Source: Ustilago trichophora (lineage: Eukaryota; Basidiomycota; Ustilaginomycetes; Ustilaginales; Ustilaginaceae). Taken from it: DNA of 64,000 nt. The position numbers and the translations under genes were made by a program. Position 1 is the stretch's first letter; every line of letters begins with the position of its first letter. The notes under the pieces were generated by a model. That model saw only the letters and a program-made list of their open reading frames with translations. It ran no database searches and was not told the origin of the DNA. The DNA lies in assembly GCA_900323505.1 (NCBI GenBank), contig OOIN01000048.1, positions 124,001-188,000 on the forward strand, written 5' to 3'. Below, piece by piece: positions 42,953 to 53,100 of the stretch.

Positions 42953-44260
42953 ATGGTATCATTCAACTGCGACGGCTGCGGAGACGTAGTCAAGAAGCCC
43001 AAGCTTCAGCAGCATTTCAATCGCTGCTATGCACCCGTGACGTGTCTCGACTGCTCGATGCAGTTCAACTCTCCAAACGAGTTCAAGGGTCACAACACGT
43101 GTATTAGCGAGGCGGAGAAGTACGAGAGGAGCGTTTATCGCGGGCCCAAACACCAACAGCAGCAGGGGCAGCAGCAGCAGAATGGGAATGGAAACACGCC
43201 CAAGAAACAGAACCAGCAGCAGGTCAACACTCCTGCCAAGGTTGAACAGGCAGAGGTGGCAACGCCTAGCAAGAAGGAGGAAAGCTCTGAGAAGGTCAAC
43301 GGAAAGAGGAAGAGGGATGACGAGGAGGGGGTAGAGGACGCTGCTGCTGACGCCGAGTCGTCGAAGAAGGAGAAGAAGGACAAGAAGGAAAAGAAGGAGA
43401 AGAAAGAGAAGAAGGAAAAGAAGGAAAAGAAAGAGAAGAAGGTCAAAAAGGAAAAGAAGGAGAAGCCCATCGACGAAGCCTCGGAAAGCGACAGCGATGC
43501 CGAAGATTCCTCCGACGACGCTGAAGAGCACATCCAGGACGATCCTATGCAAGCTGCCGCCGAAGAGGAAAAGATCATCAAGCCTTTGTCCACAACCGAA
43601 CTCGAAGCCTTCAAAAAGCAGCAACGCAAGCTTGGCATCATCTACATCTCTCGCATCCCACCTGGTATGACTCCCGCTAAAGTGCGTCACATTCTATCCA
43701 ATTTTGGCGAGCTTGGCCGCATCTACCTTCAAGACGGCAGCAAGACCGGCGAGAGCAAGAAGAAACGTTCTTCCGTAGCTCGCTACACCGAAGGCTGGGT
43801 GGAGTTTACCTCTAAAAAAGTAGCCAAGGCAGCAGCCGAGATGCTCAACGCCCAACCCATTGGCGGACTGGCCGCCTCCAACTCGAAGAAGAGCGGCAGT
43901 GGAGGAGGCAGCAGTAAGATGGGCAAGAGTAGCAAGAGGTTCCAGGACGACGTTTGGACGATGAAGTACCTGAAAGGTTTCAAGTGGCACATGTTGTCCG
44001 AGCAGATGGCACAGGAGAGGGCAAGTCATGCGGCTCGATTGAGGACAGAGTTGAGCCAATCGGCTTACGAGCAGAAGGACTATCTGAAGAAGGTCGAGAG
44101 GGCTCGGGTGCAAAAGGACAAGATGGAGAGGAGAAAGAGGAAGGCCGAGAAGACGGGTGAGGAGGTTACGGACCAAAGTGGCATGGAGAAGAGTAGGACT
44201 TTTAGACAGAGGAAACCTGTGCTCAAAGACATTAGAGATCAGACCGAGGCCCAAGCTTAG
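42953..44260 (+). CDS. ESF2: LYAR-type zinc finger fused to Esf2/ABT1 pre-rRNA processing RRM protein
   Basis: Predicted nucleolar ribosome-biogenesis factor, intron-free, 435 residues. Residues 1-50 form two C2HC fingers of the LYAR type: Cys6, Cys9, His21, Cys25 and Cys31, Cys34, His47, Cys50. A Gln/Asn-rich stretch follows, then a long Lys/Glu coil (repeated KEKK) around 135-165 and an acidic segment. The C-terminal half is Esf2/ABT1-like: KLGIIYISRIPPGMTPAKVR, FGELGRIYLQDG, YTEGWVEFTSKKVAKAAAEM, WTMKYLKGFKWHMLSEQMAQ and a basic helical tail. In yeast Esf2 works with Dbp8 at the A0-A2 cleavages of pre-18S rRNA and lacks the finger module. The ATG at 42953 begins the finger; upstream in-frame codons are not finger-like. 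Confidence 0.9.
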   Translation: MVSFNCDGCGDVVKKPKLQQHFNRCYAPVTCLDCSMQFNSPNEFKGHNTCISEAEKYERSVYRGPKHQQQQGQQQQNGNGNTPKKQNQQQVNTPAKVEQAEVATPSKKEESSEKVNGKRKRDDEEGVEDAAADAESSKKEKKDKKEKKEKKEKKEKKEKKEKKVKKEKKEKPIDEASESDSDAEDSSDDAEEHIQDDPMQAAAEEEKIIKPLSTTELEAFKKQQRKLGIIYISRIPPGMTPAKVRHILSNFGELGRIYLQDGSKTGESKKKRSSVARYTEGWVEFTSKKVAKAAAEMLNAQPIGGLAASNSKKSGSGGGSSKMGKSSKRFQDDVWTMKYLKGFKWHMLSEQMAQERASHAARLRTELSQSAYEQKDYLKKVERARVQKDKMERRKRKAEKTGEEVTDQSGMEKSRTFRQRKPVLKDIRDQTEAQA

Positions 44261-44394
44261 AGTCGTCACTGTTTCATACATACACGCACATAGACATTCC
44301 ACGTCTTTTTGTACAAGTACATCCTCTCCAAACATGCATCCTTGATCCATTGTCTGGTCGACTTCTTTTTACATCGAGTGCGGTTGCATGCATC

Positions 44395-46386
44395 TTACGC
44401 CTGTCCAAGAAGCTCCAAGATTGTCTGATGAACAACCTTAGCATCCGCCCTACCATTGGCATCCTTCATCACCTGCCCCACAATTCGCATTGCCACCTTG
44501 ACATTACCCTTTTTAACCTGTGCCACTTCATCCTGCAATCTCTCCAGTGCCGATTCCACCAGCGGAAGCAAATCCTCCTTTGTCACCAGTGCCAGCATTT
44601 CATTCTCCTCGAGCAAGTCCAACACCGGACTATTCGACACCTTTGCTGCCTCTTCCAACTTCTTTAGCGAAATCGCCTGCTCACTTCCCTGGGATTGGGA
44701 TTGGGCAGATGTCAGCAGGTCTGCAATCACACTTTTAGCCGTTGTTCCTGTGACTTTGCCATTTTCCACCAGATCTATCAGTTGACCCAGATATTCCGCT
44801 GGCAAGAACCACTCTTTAAACGGCAGATTACGGGCATTGAGCCCTTTCATCAACTCGTGAATGATCCAGTTGAGTGCTGTTTGCGGATTCCTCCCACCGT
44901 TAGCTACCTTTTCAAAGTACTCGACCGCATCCGAACCCTCCTCGTTTTCATCCAAGTGCTGGACGGATACTCGACCATCTCTCTCGTCCTCGGACCCAAC
45001 ACGCATCAACACATTGACATCTCTCGACGTCAAACCATACTGCTGACCCAACCGGGTTCTTCTTGCATCTGGCAACTCGGGCAACTCTTCGCGTAGCTCT
45101 TTGATCTGCTGTTCGGATAGCAGGATGGGCGGGAGATTCGGATCGGGCATGTATCTGTAATCGGGAGCATCCTCTTTGCCACGCAGACGAAACGTGGTTC
45201 CATCCGATTCGTTGTATCCTCTCGTCTCCTGTTCCACCCGACCCTGCGATTCTATCAACTTGACCTGTCGATGAGACTCGTACGAGATGGCGTTCATCAT
45301 GAACCTGACACTGTTGAGATTCTTCACCTCGCATCGTGTACCAAAAGCTTCCCCGACCCTGTTGACCGAAACGTTGACGTCGCATCTCAGAGAACCTTCC
45401 TGCATGTTGCCATCGGAAGCACCGACGCGACGAACGAGCTCCTGCAATTTGCGCACGTACGCCCCCGCCTGCTCCGGAGTGCGCATCTGAGGTCCACTTA
45501 CGATCTCCATCAAACCGGCTCCCGCCCGATTCAGATCGACAAAACTACGCCCCACTCGCTCGTCATCCGCCTCGTGCAGCGTTGCTTTTGGCGAACCACC
45601 ATGCTCGGCTTGCTTGGTGCTTTGGTAAAACCTCGAGGTGGTGCCAGTGTCGAAATAGCTCGATTTGGCGGTATCCTGTTCCAACTGAAGCTGTTCGATC
45701 TCTACCACCACCTCATCCTCCACACTTGGCAGATGACCCTCGTCAAAGCTCAACCTGACGCTACCATCGTTGGCGAGAGGGGCGTATTTCTGGGTGATCT
45801 GATAGCCTGCGGGGAGATCAGAGTAGAAATAGTGCTTACGATCAAATCGGCTCTCTGGATGAACGCGACAGTTGAGGGCGAGAGCGGTACGAGCGGCAAG
45901 ACGGAGGGCGGAGCGGTTGAGGGTGGGGAAGGTGCCTGGATGGGCAGCGTCAAAGGCGGTGACGAGGGTGTTGGGTGGAGAGGAAGGAGTGGGAAGTGGA
46001 GCGGTGCTGAATAGTTTATGTCTGTCTTTGATCTGGATGTGACATTCGACTCCGATGACTGCTTGCCAGCCTGGGGGTAGGGGAGGGTATCGGGAGGGAC
46101 CAGAGGTGGAGTCGTCGATGCTGGTAGAGCTCGGTTTGGATTTGCTCTTCTTCTTCTTCGCTGCTGCAGGGGACGAGTTGAAATATCGCACGGTGATGTC
46201 TGGCCGCCTACGTACAGGCTGATTGTGAACATACGAACAAGTCGAACCTGAGCTCAGCTGCCGTATCGAAGATGGCCCAGCGATGTATCGAACAGAGACC
46301 GAAGTGGAGGCTTTCGAGTTAGACGATGCGAGCGAGCCGCATCGGCGACAAGCCGCGAAAGCTGCACTGCATCTTGAAGCAGCCAT
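44395..46386 (-). CDS. PET112: Glutamyl-tRNA(Gln) amidotransferase subunit B, mitochondrial (GatB)
   Basis: Catalytic-side subunit of the mitochondrial GatFAB enzyme that converts Glu-tRNA(Gln) to Gln-tRNA(Gln). Intron-free, 663 residues from the ATG at 46386 (MAASRCSAAFAACRRCGSLA), the first ATG in the frame and the start of an Arg/Ser-rich presequence of about 70 residues. Family motifs are VIGVECHIQIKDRHKLFS, FDRKHYFYSDLPAGYQITQ, FVDLNRAGAGLMEIVSGPQM, GSLRCDVNVSVNRVG, CEVKNLNSVRFMMNAISYE and DYRYMPDPNLPPI. The C-terminal YqeY-like tRNA-binding domain ends IVGQVMKDANGRADAKVVHQ. The body is intact with no missing motif. It converges with the LYAR-Esf2 gene across 134 bp. Confidence 0.95.
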   Translation of the reverse strand: MAASRCSAAFAACRRCGSLASSNSKASTSVSVRYIAGPSSIRQLSSGSTCSYVHNQPVRRRPDITVRYFNSSPAAAKKKKSKSKPSSTSIDDSTSGPSRYPPLPPGWQAVIGVECHIQIKDRHKLFSTAPLPTPSSPPNTLVTAFDAAHPGTFPTLNRSALRLAARTALALNCRVHPESRFDRKHYFYSDLPAGYQITQKYAPLANDGSVRLSFDEGHLPSVEDEVVVEIEQLQLEQDTAKSSYFDTGTTSRFYQSTKQAEHGGSPKATLHEADDERVGRSFVDLNRAGAGLMEIVSGPQMRTPEQAGAYVRKLQELVRRVGASDGNMQEGSLRCDVNVSVNRVGEAFGTRCEVKNLNSVRFMMNAISYESHRQVKLIESQGRVEQETRGYNESDGTTFRLRGKEDAPDYRYMPDPNLPPILLSEQQIKELREELPELPDARRTRLGQQYGLTSRDVNVLMRVGSEDERDGRVSVQHLDENEEGSDAVEYFEKVANGGRNPQTALNWIIHELMKGLNARNLPFKEWFLPAEYLGQLIDLVENGKVTGTTAKSVIADLLTSAQSQSQGSEQAISLKKLEEAAKVSNSPVLDLLEENEMLALVTKEDLLPLVESALERLQDEVAQVKKGNVKVAMRIVGQVMKDANGRADAKVVHQTILELLGQA

Positions 46387-47760
46387 TGATGGGGAAGAAA
46401 AAGTCGACGCCGTTATGCGTGCGCCTGCTTTGGCACCGAGATTGTGTCGATGAACGATGGTCAATGCGAGGCGGAAGGAAGGAGCATCTTGAAAAGCATC
46501 GGAAGGTTGCAACCTTTTCCGGTTGTATATCCGACTTCCGATTTTTTCTAAAGCAAAAGCAGCTTCGGCCAATTTTTAAGTATGCGGCTTTCAGACCCTG
46601 AGTGTGATCTTGTGCTCTTGCGTCCATCTTTGAAAACATACTTACGCTCAGGCTTCACACGCACCTCTGTCAGCAGTCGGGTATCCCGATAGCATGAATG
46701 ACAGAGATTATGCTCAATCTTGCATGATTGACGAAGGGTGTCAGCTGTCGGAAGCAGGCTGGGGTATGACTCGGAAAGGCCTTTTCCGACATTCTTTCAT
46801 GACATCTTATCTATGAATGGCTAACGATGAGTAGGCATACGAGCTGATCCACGTCAGAAGCCGTGGCTCCAACGGAAGAACGGGGAAGCGGCATGAAGCA
46901 ACATCGTCTCCATTAATATACGTGACGTGGAGTCTGACATTCGCTTCTCATCACTGTGGTTGTTGTTCTGGAGGACGATTGACCGCAGCCGAAAAGCGCA
47001 CAAAGCCCGGCTTGATATCTGTTCAACAAACCTGCCATTTGGCGAGAAAGCTTGTCGGCAGAGTCGGATTGCAAAGGTCAGCTGTCCACACATTGTAGAG
47101 ACAGAGAGAGAGAGCTGTGTGCGGTCAGTAGCAGTTCAAGGCGAGATTGATCGGTCGGATGTCAGCCGTCCCTCGTGGACTGAGAGTGCAAACCAAGATT
47201 TGGACCAGGTGCAGGGCGAAGGTGCAGGGTCACGACCTACGAAAAGAGTGCCGAACAATTGACCGAAAAGTAGAGAGACTAGGGCACATTGGCACACTGT
47301 CCGCCCGCCATTGCCGAAATTGCATTCTCGACAGGGCCGAAGACCAAACAACAAATTTCACCTTCTCTGTGAGTGGTGTTATCGTCAACACTCATTGTAC
47401 TGCTGAGTTGAGGGTTGGCCGATTCATGTCTTGAACGAATGCGGTACAATTCTCCTCTAACTGCCATAAGACAAGCCGGGGGGTTTTCATCCATGTGCTT
47501 CAAGCCAGCGTGACTGTGTGGCACCTTTCGGATGCTTCCGCCCCGTGGAGTCGAGAAAGGAGAAAAAAAAGGGTGTTGCAGCACCGCGCCGACGAGGGAC
47601 TGAGCGCTTCTGAAATCACCGACCGCGTGTGAGATGACAAGAAGGATATGGTGCATTTTGAGTCTGGATATCATGACTACTCTTGTTTCTTTTCTTCCCA
47701 CGACTGCTCTCCACCTTTTCTACATATAGTCCATCGGAGCATCGCTTTGCTCCGTTCCTT
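46387..47760. promoter_or_regulatory. Divergent promoter region, PET112 and threonine aldolase-Pcc1 gene
   Basis: Nearly 1.4 kb between head-to-head starts. Short frames on both strands carry no recognised domain. An (AG)n run lies near 47100. Confidence 0.45.
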
Positions 47761-49770
47761 ATGCTTCTCGGCGCCCCCCTCGTCGCTCCCACAAAGCTTA
47801 TCGCCTCCCGCTTGCCCCCTTTGGCCCGATCAGCTCTCCCCTACAGAGCTTCTCTGCTCAGATCCGCAGTTCAAGCACCGTCGAAGCTGCCAGCCCGCAT
47901 TGCATCTATCTCCACCACACGCTCGGTCTCCAACGCTCGTCCTCACAACGACGACGACTTTGACGCTCACAACATGACCACATCCTCGTACCCGCTCCAG
48001 CCTTCCGAGCCCGTCGACCCGGTTCATGGCCCTTCCAAGACCCAGAAGCCTATCAACGTTCAGGCAAATGGCCACGTCCACGCCAACGGCTCCACCTCTT
48101 CCCGCCAGCACAACAAGACCGCTCCTCTCCTCCCAGTTGACCCTCTCCAGGGCAAGATCGACAATGCCAAAAAGATCCAGCTCCTCGCCAGGGACTTCCG
48201 TTCCGACACCATCACCGCTCCCACAGAGTCCATGATCCGTGCCATGGCAGAGGCTTCTCGTGGCGATGACGTCTACGGTGAAGACGAGACCACCAACTCC
48301 TTCCAGGCCGAAATCGCGGCATTGACCGGCAAGGAGTCTGCCATCTTTGTCCCCTCCGGAACCCTCTCCAACCAGCTCGCTTTGCGAACCCACCTCCACC
48401 AGCCGCCTCACACTGTGCTTTGCGACACCCGATCGCATATCCACCGCTACGAGGCAGGCGGTATCGCTTTCCACTGCGGCGCCTCTACCGAGATCGTTGC
48501 CCCTTCCAACGGCCACCACCTCCGATGGGACGAGGACATCCAGCCCAACCTCAACCTCAGCGATGACATTCACTTTTCTCCCACCCGCATCATCTCGCTC
48601 GAGAACACGCTCAACGGTACCATCTTCCCCCAGGATGAGATTGTCAAGATTTCCACCGAGGCACGCAAGCTTGGCCTGATCATGCACCTCGACGGCGCTC
48701 GTATCTGGAACGTCGCTGCCGAGACCGGTCTCTCTCTCAAGGAGCTCTGCGATCCCTTTGACACTGTCTCGCTCTGTCTCAGCAAGGGTCTCGGTGCACC
48801 CATCGGCAGTATCTTGGTAGGCCCTTCGCAGTTTATCAAAAAAGTTCGCCACTTTCGCAAACTTTACGGTGCCGGCGTGCGTCAGGTTGGCCCTCTCGTA
48901 GCCGCCGCACGCGTCGGTGTGCTGGAAAACTATCCCAAGCTTCAGGCAACTCACCAGCTGGCCCGCTATGCCGGCCGGGAGCTCGAGAAGCTCGGTGTCC
49001 GTCTCACCGCCCCCGTTGAGACGAGCATGGTCTTCCTCGACACTTCGTCGATCGACATTCCCATCCCCGAACTTGTCTCGCGTGCTGCCTCGTTGCCCTG
49101 TCCCATCAAGCTCGGAGGTGGCCGAATGGTGATTCACTACCAGATTGAAAAGCAAGCCATCGACGACTTGCTCGAACTGATCAAAGTCATGAAGCAAGAA
49201 AAGAAGGACGGTACCGGTCCCACCACCACCGCTGCTGCCGGCAGTGCCGGTTTGTACTCGAATAGCATGTCTAGCGGTCCCAACAAGGGCAGCAGCAGCA
49301 CCGAAACCTCGAACGCCAACGGCAACGGTCACACCCGCACCTCATCCATCGAGAATCGCGGCTTGGTCTTCCAAACCATCGGCACATCCTCCCGCAAGCC
49401 CTCCGACGACATGCGTCACAGCGTATCCCTAGTCCTCCCCTTCCCTGACCGAACATCCGCCCTCACCCTTCAACAGTCCATCTCGGTCGATAAAGAACTC
49501 AAGCCCAAAGAAGTTCGTAAAGAATTCACCATCCTCAACCGCTCCTCGACCAGCGTGGAGGGTGAGCAGGATCGAGTCGAGATGGGCGTCAAGATCTTTG
49601 CTACTACGGTGAGACAGTTGAGGTTGAGCGTCAACGCATTCCTCGAAGATGCGGCACTGATCTGTAGGACAATGGGTCAATTCGACCCGCTGCAGAGACA
49701 GATTGATGAGGCGAAGAAAATTCAGCTTGAGAACGAGCTGGAACAGGGTAGTGTTGGTATCGCCGGTTGA
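47761..49770 (+). CDS. L-threonine aldolase fused to C-terminal Pcc1 (KEOPS) domain
   Basis: One intron-free frame of 669 residues with two modules. Residues about 145-481 are a PLP-dependent low-specificity L-threonine aldolase (L-Thr to Gly plus acetaldehyde; yeast GLY1): FRSDTITAPTESMIRAMAEA, GDDVYGEDETTN, GTLSNQLALRTHL, HLDGARIWNVAAE and the PLP lysine at 342 in CLSKGLGAPIGSILVG. A Ser/Thr/Gly/Asn-rich linker (about 482-550) follows. Residues 551-655 match Pcc1/CTAG: SVSLVLPFPDRTSALTLQQS, ISVDKELKPKEVRKEF, TTVRQLRLSVNAFLEDAALI and RTMGQFDP. Pcc1 is the dimerising KEOPS subunit that binds Kae1 for tRNA t6A synthesis. The first 63 residues lack acidic residues and look like a mitochondrial presequence; in-frame ATGs at 47974 and 49411 could give shorter products. 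Both domain calls are strong; coexpression as one protein is inferred from the uninterrupted frame. Confidence 0.9.
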   Translation: MLLGAPLVAPTKLIASRLPPLARSALPYRASLLRSAVQAPSKLPARIASISTTRSVSNARPHNDDDFDAHNMTTSSYPLQPSEPVDPVHGPSKTQKPINVQANGHVHANGSTSSRQHNKTAPLLPVDPLQGKIDNAKKIQLLARDFRSDTITAPTESMIRAMAEASRGDDVYGEDETTNSFQAEIAALTGKESAIFVPSGTLSNQLALRTHLHQPPHTVLCDTRSHIHRYEAGGIAFHCGASTEIVAPSNGHHLRWDEDIQPNLNLSDDIHFSPTRIISLENTLNGTIFPQDEIVKISTEARKLGLIMHLDGARIWNVAAETGLSLKELCDPFDTVSLCLSKGLGAPIGSILVGPSQFIKKVRHFRKLYGAGVRQVGPLVAAARVGVLENYPKLQATHQLARYAGRELEKLGVRLTAPVETSMVFLDTSSIDIPIPELVSRAASLPCPIKLGGGRMVIHYQIEKQAIDDLLELIKVMKQEKKDGTGPTTTAAAGSAGLYSNSMSSGPNKGSSSTETSNANGNGHTRTSSIENRGLVFQTIGTSSRKPSDDMRHSVSLVLPFPDRTSALTLQQSISVDKELKPKEVRKEFTILNRSSTSVEGEQDRVEMGVKIFATTVRQLRLSVNAFLEDAALICRTMGQFDPLQRQIDEAKKIQLENELEQGSVGIAG

Positions 49771-50122
49771 ACACCCGATGCACAAATGATACTGTTGTAG
49801 CGGTTTGGACAATTTTGTTAATGTATAGAGGTTTTACTTAACCAGGCTTTGATGGCAGGAATGCTATGAGGTGTAGAGTATCGACGGTCAGTTCTTCGAT
49901 ATGAGATTCTGTAGATGTGTCACACCAGATTCTACCTTGATGGTAGAGCAGACTATTTGAAGGTGAGAGAAACAATATTGACTAAGCGATGCGTTGCTCA
50001 AACCAAGGTGGATTATATCAATTCGAGAGCGTTTGAAGCACGAGCAGAGATGATGAGAAAGAGAAACGAACTGAAATTTTTTCGATCTGAACAAAGATTA
50101 CTCTTTTCTTCCTAAGGGCATT
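49771..50122. other. Intergenic, convergent 3' ends
   Basis: 350 bp between the fusion gene and RPN2 stops. AT-rich compared with its surroundings; no gene recognised. Confidence 0.5.
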
Positions 50123-53100
50123 CTAACGTGCTTCAGGGCCGCCTGTGCCAGGTGCCGTGCCGTCGTTTCCACCGTTGTTAGCGTCTTTTCGGGTTTGATG
50201 ACCAGCAACGCTGTTGATATCCTTATCGTCACCTCTGTCATCGTCGTCTGCTGCCATAGCAGCGGCGATAGCAGCCGCGTCTTCGGGACTAATCTCATCA
50301 TCCTCATTGCTATCGTTAACCTCGTTTCGAGGCGCAGCAGAGGTAGCACCATCCTCATCCGAATCTCCAATCTTCAATGCACGGAATTCCTCCTTTGACC
50401 TCCTGTCCACCATCAAAAGAATTCCTCCCGTTCCACCAATTGCAGAGGTCAAAATACTACGCGCTTGCTCCGCCGTAGGTCCAGCAACAGTCGCACTCTG
50501 CGTTCCATTGCTCTCCCCACCAACACCACCAATCGAAGAAGCACTGTTAGCAACCGCTTGCTGATGCAAACTCTTCCCCCCACCAGTCACATTCTGTGCA
50601 GGTGTAACGGTTCCACTAGCTCCCGGAGCAGGCGAAGAGTTACCCAACAATTTACCAGCAACCGACGAAGTGTTGTAAACGTCCTGCCTTACTTTGCTCC
50701 CCAACCCCTGGACGGGACGGATGGGTACAAATCGACTTTCGGCAGGGAACGTCACGAACTTGACCTGAGCAGGAGTGACACGAGAGTAGTTGGGAAGGAT
50801 CTCGGAACGCGGTTCTTGCTTACGCTCCTTTTTAGCCTTCGTCTTCCCAGCACTGGTCGCCTTGACGTCTTCTTCCATAGCAACATCACCCTCCTCCTTC
50901 TTGGCAGTAGTGGTGGCATCATCAACATCCATAGCATCTCCACCTTCAGCCTGAGCCCTCTCGCGCTCTTTGTTCCTCTGTCTAGCTTGAGCTTTCGCCG
51001 TAGTCGAAAGCACGGCGGTCTCGACCCGTTCGACCTTCTTCTCCGAAGGAGGCTTGTAACTCGTCGGATAGGCGAACAGACTAGGTCTTGCCTCAGAGAC
51101 GAATTCAAACTCGGGAATCCTCAACTCCCGGTTCAACCCGATCAGCGCCGTCGGCGTAAAAGCGAGCGCGCTGAAATGGGCCAAGGGGAACCAGTACCAG
51201 AACTGAGTAAACAGCGCCATACCCACGATAGCCGGCATGTTGGCATTGCCGCCCCGACTCTGCAACGAAATGGTCACGTTGCGTCCACCGGCATCGACCA
51301 GACCTTGGGCAAGAGCGGCACCGAATTTGGCCATGGCATCTTCGTGCTTGTCCGAGATGATCTTGTCAAACGTCTTGCGTGCGTTGGTTACGCGCGGGTT
51401 GAGTGCCTCGTTCTGCTGGATGAAGATCATAGCGAGGGCAATGCAGGCTCCTTGGCGGACAAAGTCGACAGGATCCTTGGTCATGGGCTCGAGAAGATCG
51501 ACGGCTTCATCGAGTCCAGTGCCGGCACAGGCGATACCGAGGGCCAGGGTGGATCCGTATCGGACGTGAGGGTTGTACGACTCGGAAAGGAGCTGGACGA
51601 TGCGGGGAACCTGCGTAGGGTTGCGGAAGAGAAGGAAGCCAAGCGAGGTGACGGCAGCACGGCGGACATCGTCGCTGACATCTGAGACGGCAATGTGCAA
51701 CAATCGGCGGATCGCCTTGTTGTTGGCGGTGCCGGCGTAGGCGAGGGCGATGGTGTAGACACCTCCGTAGCGCAAGATGGCATCCTTGTCGGCGAGCAGC
51801 GTGTCGATCATAGCCTCTGCCTTCTCCTCCTTTCCGTAGAAGAGGAGCGAGATACCGATAGCAAGACCACGGATAATCTTTTCGTGCTGCGTCTCGTGGG
51901 CGTACTGAAGCATCTCCTCAACAGCACGCTCAGAGCCAGTGCCGAGCATGACGAGACCCATGGCGTAACCGCTGGCCTCACCAGCCACAGCCGAGTCGGT
52001 GTAGAGAACATTGCGAAGCTCCTCGTACACCTCCTCGTTGCCAGTAGCCATGCCTGCAGCACCGAGACCGAGAGCAGCACCGTGCTGGACAATCTCGGCA
52101 GGGTTGCTCTTGAGCGTGTTGGTGAGCAGCTCCATGACCTCGGCACCGTGGTTGGCGTGAATCAGACCGAGGGCAAAGAGACTGCCACCTTCCGAGTAAA
52201 CACTGCTGGTGACGCCATCCTGGGGAAGGTAAGGGCGGAGGATGCTAATGCCTTCCTTGAGGTTGCCCTTGTTGAGGATACCGAGAGCAGCGGTGGCGGT
52301 GAACTTGGACCAGTTGGAAGCCTTTGCGAGCCACTCGAGGTTCTCGCGCAAGAACTTGTCGGAAGTGGTACCGGCGTTCATGAACGCGTTGGCGAAACTG
52401 AGCGCCGAGTGGTAGATGGAGCTGCGAGCATCGAGGGCCTCCTTGGTAGCCTTGAGAATGGGAAGGTCGGCCTTGTTGGAGCGCTTGAGGAACTCGAGGT
52501 AGAGCTGGATGCTCTCCTCACCCTGGAGAATGGAGCGAACGCGCTCGACGCACGACTGGACAGTGGTGGCCTCGGTTTCTGTGGAGCCGTTCATGTCAGC
52601 ATCGGCGTCGGCAGTCTCGGTCTTGACGGCAGGTGCGTCGGCGGACGACTTGGACGAGAGATCCCTGCGGACGTTTTCGAGGAACTCCTGAGTGGCGCTT
52701 TCCGCAAGGTCGAAGGCGAGCTGATATGCGACGAGGAGCGGGTCGTGAGGGGTGTTGGCTTGCGACGAGCTGGAAGGCTGATGCGCTTGGTGGATCAGGT
52801 GGAAGAGGAGCTCCGAGGCGAGGTTGGGCGCATTGAGGTAGACGTAGCACTGGCCGATGCTAAAGTGATCTGGGTTGGGGAGCCTCTGGAAGAGCTGGAC
52901 AAGGAGGTGGAGGATCTGGTTGCGGACCTCGATGGAAGGAACCACGCCGACAGTGCTCTCGAGGACATAAGTCAACAGATCCGCATCGTGAGTGACCGAG
53001 TAGACCTCCTCAATGACATCCAATCGGTGAGTCTCGAGGGCGATACCGAGGGCCTGCTTGAACTCCTTCTCTGCGATGCAGCGTGCAAACATCTGGTCGA

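Noticed and set aside
46387..46572. Upstream extension of the PET112 frame
   Set aside because: The frame is open but its first ATG is at 46386, which also begins the presequence.
47830..49332. 500-codon minus-strand frame opposite the aldolase-Pcc1 gene
   Set aside because: Val/Gly/Asp-rich antisense frame typical of GC-rich coding DNA; no domain.
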